A stretch of DNA of 64,000 nucleotides from Verticillium longisporum (taxonomy: Eukaryota > Ascomycota > Sordariomycetes > Glomerellales > Plectosphaerellaceae), in NCBI GenBank assembly GCA_019188255.1, contig JAETXT010000005.1, positions 3,286,001 to 3,350,000 on the forward strand, read 5' to 3'. Positions 34,084 through 45,311 of this stretch are shown piece by piece (within the stretch, counting starts at the first letter, position 1; each line of letters starts with the position of its first letter). The translations under genes and the position numbers were made by a program. The notes beneath the pieces are model-generated. The model was not told where the DNA came from and did not search any database. It saw only the letters and a program-made list of their open reading frames with translations.

Positions 34084-34938
34084 AATACCTGTGGATGGGA
34101 GAAGCAGGCAGGGCAGGGTGTCCGAGATGATTGTTATTATCGTGTTTGTTCACGGCGCAAATACCTACATGCATGCTTTGGGGTGCCGGTTTGGACCGAA
34201 GTTCGGATTAGGAGGATGAATATGGCCCCTCGTGGTCGATTGGTCTGCCAGGGAGCTGATATAGGTTTCTGTCCCCTTATGTAGTCCGATGATTTTCTGT
34301 TTGTACAAAAGGGAGCATTGATTTCTTTTTAAAGCTTTTATCTCGTTCTTTGTCACCCCGGAAATTGTCACCATGCCAGTACATAATATTCCGTGAGCAA
34401 GCGAAGCAGCCGTGACGGATAATGCTTGGCACGAGACCAGCGTCTGGTGTCTGTTGGCGCCACTCGTGTGCATGCGAATGGTCAGTTGAGGATCGACACT
34501 AGCTTGAGTATGCATCTATCCTCGTGGTTACTTCAATGGATGCGCTATTGGCATATCGGTTTATTGAGCGACACCACCTACCTACTAGGCCTGTGGTACA
34601 GCTCAGTGCAGCATGGTCCGTCCGCCTAAAGCATCCACTCTTCAGTTGCCTGATCGGCTGCATCGGATTCTGAGAAGAACTCTGTGTCGCATCCACGGCT
34701 GCCTCCTTCACTCCTAGACTACTCTTTGTGCTACTGCACCAGGCAATCGACATAAGGCTCTTCGGTTACCGCCAATACGTACACTCTGACTGCGATCGAA
34801 GTCTTGCCTGCCGCCTGCGGTTTCGAGTACCATTCGACCTACAGAAACTCGCCATCAACTCTGGCCAGCAACATTCCCCCTGCCTAGATCGACATCAACA
34901 GCCAGGCAGGCCTCCGTCACTCCACAAGACACGGCGCG
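34084..34938. other. Intergenic: ACO1 3' flank and RBD2 promoter
   Basis: No gene is visible. The T/A-rich stretch after the ACO1 stop is typical of a 3' untranslated region. The rest is upstream sequence for RBD2. Confidence 0.5.
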
Positions 34939-35982
34939 ATGGCGTCTTCCGTGTATTCATCGCTGAACACGGCACGCGCTAGATCCTTTGTGCAACGCCT
35001 GCCGCTCTTCACACGCCTCGTGATCCTGATTATTGTTCTGGCTTGGGCTGCAGGATTGCAGTCAACTTGGGATATTCGACAATGGGGGTCGCTGGTCCCT
35101 GACCAGCTGTCATTCACTTCAGGTATGTTCCCACGTCAACCTTTTGCTATCAGGATACGCCGACTAAGCATACCACGTGTCGTCTAGCTTATCGGATCAA
35201 TACCTTTCCTTTTATTCATGTCAATCTTATACATACAATCTTGAATATTCTGGCTCTAACGCCGTTGATGGACCGATTTGAATCAGAGTTTGGCACTTTA
35301 ACCTCGATATCCCTTTTCATCGGCCGTAAGATAACCTCAGGACGACTTCCCGTTGGGACACGACTGACCCGATGCCAGCTCTGACAACTATTCCTGCCGT
35401 TGCCTACACCATCATCGAGTTGCTTATCCTCCGACGAAACACTCCGGTTATGGGCGCTAGGTGAGATGCACGCAACTGATGCGACAACACATATGCGTGA
35501 TGCTAACAAACACTCACAGCATCTGGGTCTTCCTTCTCCTTGGTGTCGAAGCTATTCGGACATACAAGACGAACCCTCATCTGACAATTGGCACGTGGAA
35601 GATACCGACATGGACAATACCGCTGATCGTAGCTGTAGTGGTTTCAGCTCTTGTACCTGGTACCAGCCTCCTAGGCCATCTATGCAGTCTTGGGGTAGGC
35701 TACCTTTGTAAGTTCCCTTCTCCTTCCACGCCTGAACATTTCACCAGAAAGCTTTGCTGACAAGCCTGACATAGTTGGACTCGGCTATCTTAAGTTCCTT
35801 GCACCCCTGAATGGGCTCTGCGCTGGGTGGAATCAAAGCTGAACCTTCTCGGGCGTCTCCCGCACTACGTCAGCGTGGATCAGAAGACCTACGGCCGTTT
35901 TGGCTTGTTGCCGTCAGGTGGGCATGCCAGCAATAATGTGCCGATGTCTCTCGTCGGGTCATCGCAGCGATTAGGAGCTTAG
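34939..35982 (+). CDS. RBD2: Rhomboid-type serine protease 2, one apparent frameshift
   Basis: Fungal Rbd2 is a Golgi rhomboid intramembrane protease; in fission yeast and Aspergillus it activates the sterol regulator SREBP. Five exons (34939-35122, 35188-35325, 35379-35460, 35520-35707, 35775-35982; introns 53-67 nt) encode 266 aa. Several membrane helices are visible (LVILIIVLAWAAGLQ; VNLIHTILNILALTPLM). The nucleophile Ser lies in VMGASIWVF, and its codon is split by the third intron (AG|C). The catalytic His lies in SLLGHLCSLGVGYL. The tail contains LNLLGRLPHYVSVDQKTYG. At the C run 35804-35807 one base is missing; with five C the family sequence PPEWALRWVE follows. As written, the frame would stop about 11 residues later. 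Confidence 0.87.
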
Positions 35983-36731
35983 GCAACCACGAGCACACGA
36001 CTTGCCACAAGCTGCAATCACAATGTACATATCGATCTTTGCGCTCGGTTATCATTCCGGTTTACATCAGTTTCAGGAGTTTGCGGAGTTGGACATGTTG
36101 TGGGATAGATCCTTCGTTACATACTTGTTCCTCGGCGCACCCGATATGGTCCGCATAATTGGTTGTAGTCTTGTGGCGGATGACCAGTGACTGGCCTGGG
36201 CCTACTTCACCTGGACTGCGAGGGTTGCTGATGGGATGGGGGCGCTTTTATGAGAGGCATTGAAGCAGTGGATCGTGGCATACAATGTAATGTTTTTCTA
36301 GGCCAACTAGCCAGTAGCTAGCTGGGTAAGATTTCGAAAGCAGGTCGCGTGTTCAGATCCGTGTGTCACTACATCGCTTATAAGCATCTGCTCGTAAGGG
36401 ATCTCACATGCTGGTCAAAAACGTGGGGCTCGTGTATGTCTGTCAATGCAGGGAGTAGATGCACGGCAGGCGGGAACCCCTGACCACGGAAAGTGGTCCT
36501 GCTGGCCTGCCTAGCCATTGAAAACACTACGCCAGCTCGACGTGTCGTAGATCTAGAACCGACACTGGACTAAGTACTGGCACCACCACTATCCCACCTG
36601 TCGTTGTTCAAGCGTTACCAGGATTTGTTATCATCAACCCTAGTCCTGGTCTGCATCGTCAAACACGATCTTCATTGAGGCGCTACCTGTCCTTGTGTTC
36701 TCGGAGGGAATACCTCCTAGAGATATACAAC
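35983..36731. other. Intergenic: RBD2 3' flank and GAA1 promoter
   Basis: No gene is visible. A weak tRNA-like B-box near 36350 was examined and rejected because no T-stem forms. Composition is normal. Confidence 0.5.
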
Positions 36732-38695
36732 ATGTCGCGCCTTATCTGTACGTCCACAGCTTATGTTCCAACAAGACCCTCGTCAACCGGCTACACGTTA
36801 CTGACCCGATTGTTTACAGCTTCAGCACTCTCCATCAGACGCGACCCTCGGCTGCTCAAGCTGCCTCCATATCTGTCCCTTCTCTGCATTATTGGAGGGA
36901 TTGCTTGGCTCTTTCTTCTGCCACTCAACGATTACTCGCGAAGGACGTATATATCCGAGAATGCGTTGCTGCCTGGCCAGGTGCACACTTACTTCGCTGG
37001 TAGCGATCAAAATGTCTTCCGAGGATACAAGCACGAAATCGATGGGCTTGCGGGCAAGAGTAACTACGAGTATGGCCCACGCAGCCACATCCATCAAGTA
37101 TGTCTTGAGACTAACAGAGTACTGCAGGATCAATGATTACCTGGAGGCCCTGCTTAAAAGCTTTGGCATGAAGGTCGGCCGTCAAAATTACACGTACGAG
37201 TCGTCGGGATCTGAGTATGCCGGCGAGAACCTTTACGCTATCCTACAAGCCCCCCGCGGCGACGCTACGGAAGCCATCGTCCTCGTCGCAGCTTGGGAGA
37301 ACACTGATGGCATGCGCAATACGATGGGGGTGCCACTTGCATTGACACTGGCGCGCTACTTCAAACGATGGTCATTATGGTCCAAAGACATAATCCTGGT
37401 CATGCCACCAGACAGTACAACCGGGACGCAAGCCTGGGTGGATGCTTATCATGACGCCCATGATCCGGCGCGAGTTGCTTCCTTGCCACTCAAATCAGGC
37501 GCACTACAGGGTGCTATCGCCATCGATTTCGCACAGCAGCATCGTTTCAAGAACATACACATCGTCTATGACGGAGTGAACGGCCAATTACCCAACCTGG
37601 ATCTAATTAATGCCGTTAACAGTATCTCCAACGGTCAGATGCATATGCCAACACTCATCCAAAATATGTGGAAACACTCCGACAAGTATGATGACCGCCT
37701 GCGTACCATGCTTCGGGGAATGCTGAAGCAAGGCTTGGGCTATGCGTCTGGTCCCCACAGCAGCTTCATTCCCTATCACGTTGATGCTGTCACACTTCAG
37801 CCCTTTGGCGATGGGTGGCAAGATGAAATGGCCATGGGCCGTCTCGTTGAAGGCTCGTTCCGTAGCCTCAACAACTTGCTGGAACACCTGCACCAAAGCT
37901 TCTTCTTCTACCTGCTTATGAATAAGGATCGCTTCGTTAGTATTGGCACATACCTGCCCAGTGCCATGATTCTTGCTGCAAACTTTAGCATCATGTCAAT
38001 CTTCTTCTGGGTCAAGAGCGGCCACAGGGAGCCTGGACATGGTTTAGAGAAATCCCGGTCGGGCTCTGGTTCAGCCGGCTCAACAACGGTTCAGAGAGAA
38101 CTCTTCGTACCCCTTTTGGCTGTGACGATAAGCCAGTTCCTAGGGGTCTTTCCCCTCTTCCTCTTCAATCATCTACCAGCAAACGTAAGAGCTACTTCCG
38201 TTTCGCGTTCTATTCCAGCTAACCAGATGGCAGGTGCTCTCCGTGGCTTTCTCAGCTTTTGCGGTTCTGAACTGTGCTCTTCCTTCTGTGCTATCCTACA
38301 TTTTAAAGACAGCATACCAGCCCACTTTGCAGCACTATCAGCTCATCAAATGCTTCTCGCTGCTTCTGCTGGGCATGTTCCTGTCGGCTCTGGCTACTTT
38401 AAATTTCTCGCTCGCATTTTTCATTGGGCTGCTTGCCAGTCCTCTGACCTTCATGCAACCATGGCCCAAGAACGACTTCGCCAGATATGCATCTTCTGCA
38501 CTGTTGCAACTCGTGTCCCCAACGGCGGTGATGTTTTCAGCAACAGCTTTCTTTGGTCTAGATGTTGGAGAGGTGTTGCGGGACGCAGCATTTGGATGGA
38601 ATGTATGGGGCATGTATACGCCTGTAGTCATTTGGTGTGTTTGGTGGCCTGCGTGGATCGCGGGGTCGGTGATGGTTCTTGGGCCTACTTCTTGA
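36732..38695 (+). CDS. GAA1: GPI transamidase subunit Gaa1
   Basis: Gaa1 is an ER membrane subunit of the complex that attaches preformed GPI anchors to proteins. Exons 36732-36747, 36820-37069, 37128-38184 and 38234-38695 (introns 72, 58 and 49 nt) encode 594 aa. Exon 1 has only 16 nt, and splicing gives MSRLISSALSIRRDPRLLK. The order is a membrane segment (LSLLCIIGGIAWLFLLPL), NDYSRRTYISENALLPGQV, and a large luminal M28-peptidase-like domain (EAIVLVAAWENTDG, QAWVDAYHDAHDPARV, GPHSSFIPYHVDAVTL). FRSLNNLLEHLHQSFFFYLL follows, then several C-terminal helices. Intron 1 is a multiple of three and free of stops, so unspliced transcripts would stay open. The family is catalytically inactive as a peptidase. 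No frame breaks were found. Confidence 0.92.
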
Positions 38696-38986
38696 GAAAG
38701 GCATCCTTCAAGTCTATCAATGACATCACTTCCCAAATGCAGTCGTGAGGCTCGGCATCACCATCAGACGCCACTGTATTGGTGCGCTGCCCCCACTTGA
38801 GATGCCCGAGGCAAAATGTAATTTCATGAGAATGGCCAGCCCAACCGGACTTTTGTTTCGAGGCTTGTGTCGAAATCACTTGGTTCATGTTTCTATTGTA
38901 TCGTACATGTTATTACAGTCACGTATGCATCCTGCTGGTACGTTCTGTAGCAACATTTCTATCTGCTTCCTGCTCTCATCCAAACA

Positions 38987-40258
38987 CTACGCAGCCCACA
39001 CATCACCTCCGGCTGCCTCGATCCAGTTGCCCAGTTGATTGACGCTCGAGTCCCATTCCAGCAGACGGTCTCGCATGTTGCCAATCTGCTTCAGGTCCAG
39101 CACCTTGGGCTGCACCCAGGTGATGTGGGCCATCCCGTCCACCTGGTCGATTGTGCCCCGGAGAAGGCCCAGGCTGAGCGCCTTCATAATAAGGTGCTCG
39201 ATTTCGTCGGGGCGCACCTTGGTCTCGCTAGCTATGTCGGCAAACGTCATGGCACGATCGTGTGGTGGCCGGCGGAAGATGGTCTCCGTCAACGAAGCGA
39301 GGTAAATCTTTTGGCGGAGGTGGTCCGCATGCTCATTGAGAAGAGGTGTGGAGGTGATATTGCCGTAGAGCACGTCAAACGCGGCAAGGTCGCCCCGGTT
39401 GAAGGCGAAAAGAAGGTCTCGCAGCCAAGCATTCTTCTTGCTATCCTTCAGAGCATCAAGAATAGGATGCAGCAGAAGTTCGCCAAAGTTATAAATACTG
39501 TCAGAAAGGAGCGCGGCAATGCTCAGGTGGTGAGCGCGGCCATGTCGTTCGTTGGCGGATAGCGAGCTGATGTCAATGCAGGCCAAGTAGCGGAGGGCGT
39601 TGCGGTAGTAGGCGGCGAAGTCCAATTTGCGCTGGTGGTGAGCGACTTATTAGCCAACCGGTCACTTAAAGTCATGGATAGACCATCTCTTACCTGGTAG
39701 TAACTGGCGTTTGCATCGTAAAAGGCGGCGTGGATGATAGTCTCGACCGAATCAAAGGTATCGAGTATCCTCTCCGCTGCGTCGAGATCCTTTCGGGCTC
39801 CATCAAGATCCTCAAGATCGAGCTTGACCCGCGCTACAGCTACAGATGCATAAACAAAGGCATCTTGTGAGTTGGGACGATCTACTTTGGTTGCAACGCC
39901 TTGCAAGAAGGTAAGCTTCTCGTCGTCATCTGATCGCATCGTTTGTCAGCGTCACTCTGCAGCTTGCTTCCGAGAAGTTATACGACATACCATCGCATTC
40001 GTCGGCGGCCTTAAGAGCCAGGTCCACGAGCTTCAACTGGTTGATCTTATCGGCGAACTTGAGAATGAATACTTTGTAGAAGTCGAGTCGTTGAGGCGCG
40101 CTGCCAGGATGTGTGAAGAACTCGCCCAGTGAGTCCGTTAACTGGTGCCAAAGCTTGCGTTCCCAGTAATCCTCAAACTGGATGATGTTATGCTGGAGCT
40201 CTTCGGGAGCCTTGTCGCGCTGCTCGGCAAGAAAATCGGAGATGGTGTCGGCACTCAT
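38987..40258 (-). CDS. RPN9: 26S proteasome lid subunit Rpn9
   Basis: Rpn9 (PSMD13) is a PCI-domain scaffold of the proteasome regulatory-particle lid. Three exons (40258-39991, 39929-39694, 39631-38987; introns 61 and 62 nt) encode 382 aa, near the yeast length. Landmarks are FEDYWERKLWHQLTDSLGEF, FADKINQLKLVDLAL, AYYRNALRYLACID, LSIAALLSDSIYNFGELLLH and DHLRQKIYLASLTETIF. The C-terminal winged-helix part of the PCI domain reads DEIEHLIMKALSLGLLRGTI and ITWVQPKVLDLKQI. The gene converges on GAA1 (stops about 290 bp apart). Its upstream region runs into the RIP-degraded flank only about 400 bp away. The frame is intact. Confidence 0.95.
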
Positions 40259-40649
40259 GTTGGCTAGGCTAGAGCTGCAAGCTCTCGTCTTGTCAGGGAT
40301 AAGTTCGCTCCTGGAAGACGGTGATCGGATGGCGAGTGCAGAGTGGGTGATCTTACGGCGAGGAGACGTCTTCTCGAGTAAGTGCAGTTTGCAAAGAGTG
40401 GACCAGAACCCGGCGATGACTGTGACGTGTGTGACAGAGATGCAGTCTTGGACAGCGGATGCGATTGTCCAGGAAGGTAAGGGAGGGTACCTTAGGTAAG
40501 TATGTACTGGAGCCAGGTGCGCTCCTAGGCGCAGGTACCTTGTCAACGCGGCTGCCGGGAGCCTGGTCGTACCTGACGTGGGGCCTTGGTCGATAGGCAG
40601 GTACCTACCTATAGAAATGAGAATCAATAGAATTGCATAAGGAATGGGG

Positions 40650-43600
40650 GTTCAAGTGTGGATGTATTAGTTAAGTATAGTATTTGCTTAAAAATGGGTC
40701 TCCTAGTAGATCTTTAATATTATATGCCCCCGTTAACTGCATACCCCCCTTTACAAGGCATACATCTAATCCCAGTCTCCTAAGTAACTATCTTTCAATA
40801 CGGCCAACCCTAGCCTTATCTATCCCTAATATAGGTATATATAGTATTCCGTTTACGTCTATTTATTCATTTAATAGTAAATACTTTAGTTCTCTAGAGA
40901 TACGGTCTTCTAATTAATCCTAAGTAAAGACGAGAAAAGAAGGTATAATTAATTATTATTAAATAAGGAAGTTCCTATTAATAGAATATTAATAACGTTC
41001 TAGCTATATATTATTAACCTAAAAAGGAGAAAATAGTAGCTATAGTAATTATATAAATATAGAGATATAATACTAGAAGTATAAGTATAATTATTAGGAC
41101 TTAGATAAGGGGAAGTAATAATAATCTAATAATAGTATAATTATAAACCCGGAATAAAGAATAATAAAGGCTATAGTATAATTTACTAGCCTAGAAATAG
41201 AGAAAAGAAATAGTAATAGTAATTATAATATAATATTATTAACTTAGAAAAAGAAGAAATACTAATAATAATTATTAAAGGCTATTATTATATTAATAGT
41301 TATATTATAGAGATAGTTATATTATAGAATTAATTATATTAAAGAATTAATTATAATAATAAACTAAATCGCTAGAAAAGTAGGGATAATTATTAATTAT
41401 AATTATAGAAAGTATAGAAGTAATTATTAAAGGTTACTATTCTATTAATAGTTATATTATAGAGATAAATTATTAAATAAATAGAATAGATATATAAAGA
41501 ATTAATTATAATAAATAATTAATTATATAAAGAATTAATTATAATAAAGAAATAAGTATATTATAATAGTAAGCGTAAAGATATAGTAACTAAGACGGGA
41601 TAGGTATAGATATAGTAGAGAGGTATAGATAGTATTAATACTTTAACTTTATATTTTAAATATATCGATAATGCCTCCTAATACTAAAGTAGTATTATTA
41701 AGTATAAGAGCTAACTCTAATTTACCCTAATTATCCTTATTATCCTATTAACGATTAAGGCTAAGCTCTATTAGTAATTACTCTAATAGGAGGATCTATT
41801 TAAATTAGGGATCTATAATAATATACTATCCCTTTCCCCTAATTATACTAAATAGAATCCTATTAACTATATAAATAGGTAGGGCGCTATTATTATAGGT
41901 AAATAGGCGGTTATTCTTAATACTATTAAGTAAATAGTAAATACCTAAAACTGCCCTTTCGAGACCTTATAATCCTAGACTAGTAAGCGTATTTACTATC
42001 TAGTATAGTATTAGGGTTCCTCTATTAAGTATATCTAGCCCTAGTAGAGATAGAGTAGGTATAAATAGTTAAAGGTATAACTCCTTTATAGGTTTATTTA
42101 ACTATTTAAGTATATAGTCTAGTATAAACTAGGTTAGCTCTTAGATTATTATAATCTCCTATTAATTATTATATTAAGCTTATATTAGGATATTTAGAGT
42201 CCTCTATCTAGATAGGGGTAAAGTATTATATAGCCCTATTAGGCTAATTAGTAATTAAAGGTTTAATAGTATATCTATATAACTATTATCGGCCTAGTAA
42301 AGTATAAATAAGATTAGCTCTTCTAATAGCTTAAGCTATATATTTATTAAGAGATCTAGTACTAGTAGTACGCTATCTAGATATATATCTTCTTTTAGAG
42401 CTCGATTAATATTACTACTTATACTATAGTATCGTCCTCTAAAGTAGATAGTACTACCCGAATTAATATTTAATTAGTCGATTAGGATTCTATAATTAAA
42501 TATATCTTATAGCCCTATACGTACCTAGGCTAGTACTACCTATACTAGGAGATATATTAATAGGTTTATCTATATATTTATAATATCTATAAGACGTCCT
42601 ATTTATAGAGGTTCGATTAAGCGCTCTTAAGAGCTATTCGTTAAAGGTCTATAGCGAAGTAGGTCTATTATTAAAAAAGGTAGGATATTAATAATATAAT
42701 AATATAGCTATAATAGTTTTAGGGTCTCTAAGTATAGAGCTAAAAAAACTACTATATATTACTCGCTTATATTTTATATATCTATTAATCCCTCTAGCTA
42801 GATATTAGTATTTAAATAGCGGAATTGAATTCTATTAAATCGTCCCTAGTATATAATCTCTAAGTATATAGTCTCCCTTATAGTAGAGTTATACTCTTAT
42901 AGGTAATATAGGAAGCCTAAGGTCTATATAGCTAGTATAAGACCTATATTATATACTTCATCCTCGTTAATTATAAATACTAATAGGGCCTAAGTATTAG
43001 GAATATAAGAACTTAGTATAAGTAAGGGTAGGATTAGTATCTAGTAGTCTTCTATTAGATTTAACTATTAATAAAGCTCTAGGATATACTCTTAATTAAA
43101 CTAGCTAATCTCTATATCTAATATCCTATAGGTAAAGTAGGACTAGTCTTCTATATACTAAGTATAGGTAAATCGGAATAGATATATAAATAGGATAATA
43201 TTATAGATTTCGTATATTTTAAAGAAGTATAAATAATATACTAGGAAAATAGCTAATAAAACAATAAGGACTTCGTAGTTAATAGTTAATCGTCTATATA
43301 AAGGGTTATAGGCTAATAACTCGGCCTCTAGCTTTAGGCTTAAGAGGATCTACGCTTATATAAATATATTAGAGATAGCTAGGTTAAACGGAATAAGTTC
43401 TACCCTTAAGTTATCTAGACCCTATAATAGAAGGTTAATTATCTTAGCTAGGATCTCTAATTACTTTAGATAAGGGATACGAAAGTCGTAAATCCCCTAT
43501 AATTAGGCCTCTATAGCTTAATTATAGAAAGAAGACCTAGAGTAATTCTTTAATAATCTAGTTCTATCTTTAATATTACCGTCTTCTATAAGAGGTTATA

Positions 43601-45211
43601 GGGGTAAATGAGTACGAGCTCGGTTAGTATTATCGATTAAGTATTAGTTCCTCTAAGTTAAGGAGAATAAGGTCCGGATACTAATATCGTTAATAGAGAC
43701 TTTCTTAATAAATAATAGACCTCTAAGTACTAGGAGTTAATAGTAAAGTAGTCTTACTTATAAGCTAAAATTAGTCTTATCTATATAGAAGGTAGTCCCT
43801 TTATAGTTATCGCCTAGATTAGGAGCATTCTAGGGGGCAATCTAGGAATATTTACTCTAATAGTAAAAAGGTCGCCTAGATTTACTATCCTATCTATAAT
43901 AGAATAATTCATCTATAGATATAGCTATAATACCTCTAATAGGCCTCTAGTTCTATAATTTAGCTTCTAATATAAGTATATTAGAATATCTAGCTAATTA
44001 AGTAATTATTACCTAGCTAGTACTATCCTATACTTAGCAGAGTCTAATTATTACTTATCTAGGCTAGCTAGGTAGATTAGGGTAGACTTAGCTATTATAG
44101 ACTTTAATAAGCTCTATAAGAGAGATAAAATAATAATCGAGAGGGCCTTCTATTAATAGCTCTCTAGTAAGTTAGTAGGCCTAGTATAGTATATCGGCAT
44201 TTAGAGTACTATAGATTTCCTTAGAGTTAATATCTATAGGTATAAAACTATCTCCTAATAGGTAGCCTTCTAGGGTATTATTAGATTAACTCTAGTTATC
44301 CTCTCCTATATTTATATTACCGATTAGAGTATCTAGATAGTTAGCTATAATCTAAGATATAAGACTTAATACTAGCTCTAACTATCCTACTCCCTAGGCC
44401 TATAGGGTAGTTAGGTAATTCGGAGTATTTATAATATATAATATCTCCTCGAGCAGGGTACTTATAGCTATATAGTTATAGAGTAAGTAGGATATAATAA
44501 GTAGGAAGGGATAAATAAGAAGGGATATAGTCTTAAGGGTTTATTTATTAGTACTAGCTCTATAAGGGTTCCTCCCGCCTTCCTACTCTTACCTTAGATC
44601 TCTAATACTAAGATAGGTAAGTAGATTAAATTAATATAGTATATATAATAGATATCGTCGGATATACCTCCTCTAGAGCTAAAGCTCCTAGGGTATAAGA
44701 ATTAAAGATAGATAATATATAATAGAATAGGTGGAAGGCATATATAGGGTAGGTAGTAGTATAGATAGGTAGCGAGAGGTAAAGGAAGAAGAAGAGGGAA
44801 AGCCTATTTATAATCCACTGAAATCCTAGGTATAGTATTATAAGTGCTCCTTCCTAAATTAACCCTCTAGTTAGGCAGCTACCTTATTAATTCCTTATAA
44901 GCTATACTAAAGAGTATACCTACTACCCTAGTAACTATCTTCTAATATAACTACTTTCATTATTATACTATAGCCTTAACTCTATACCTTAGTCTCCTTA
45001 GTAACTTCTCGAAGGGTAGTTATCTATCCTCTATAGCTAGGTATCCTTGCCTTAGGCGGAACTCCTTTAGGTAATCCTAATACTACTTAAGGGCTATAGG
45101 TATACTATCTAGTTTCTTAATTCTATATATCCTCTAACTATATCGTTTCGATATCCGGAAAGGCCCTTACTAGCGGGCCTCTAACTTCGGTAATTTGCCT
45201 TCCTAAACTAG
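40650..45211. repeat. RIP-degraded AT-rich block, left of the pogo insertion
   Basis: The DNA is very AT-rich, with CpA and TpG nearly missing and TpA abundant; no usable gene is present. The change from island composition takes place over 40600-40920. Between about 44500 and 45150 a minus-strand frame has few stops, nearly all TAA/TAG that RIP could have made from CAA/CAG. It is Arg/Leu/Gln-rich and I could not assign it. The remaining degraded elements are not identifiable by eye. Confidence 0.8.
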
Positions 45212-45213
45212 TA

Positions 45214-45263
45214 ACGTAATCCACAAGCGAGTGGTTCACCCAAGCGAGTGGTTCACTTCGCCC
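45214..45263 (+). repeat. Left terminal inverted repeat of the pogo element
   Basis: The 50-bp repeat starts ACGTAATCC. It contains a 17-bp unit, CAAGCGAGTGGTTCAC plus one base, twice in tandem (45224-45240 and 45241-45257). These tandem units are good candidates for transposase-binding sites. Confidence 0.9.
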
Positions 45264-45311
45264 GGGCCCACGACCTACACCTGAATTCTACAGATTCCAC
45301 CTCCGCCCGCG

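Noticed and set aside
36300..36365. A-box/B-box-like motifs (TAGCCAGTAGC, GTTCAGATCC) suggesting a tRNA or SINE
   Set aside because: Both boxes carry mismatches and no T-stem or acceptor stem forms.
36748..36819. Reading GAA1 straight through this segment as coding
   Set aside because: The 72-nt stretch has GTACGT donor, CTGAC branch site and TTTACAG acceptor, and the read-through peptide is not Gaa1-like; splicing gives the family N-terminus.
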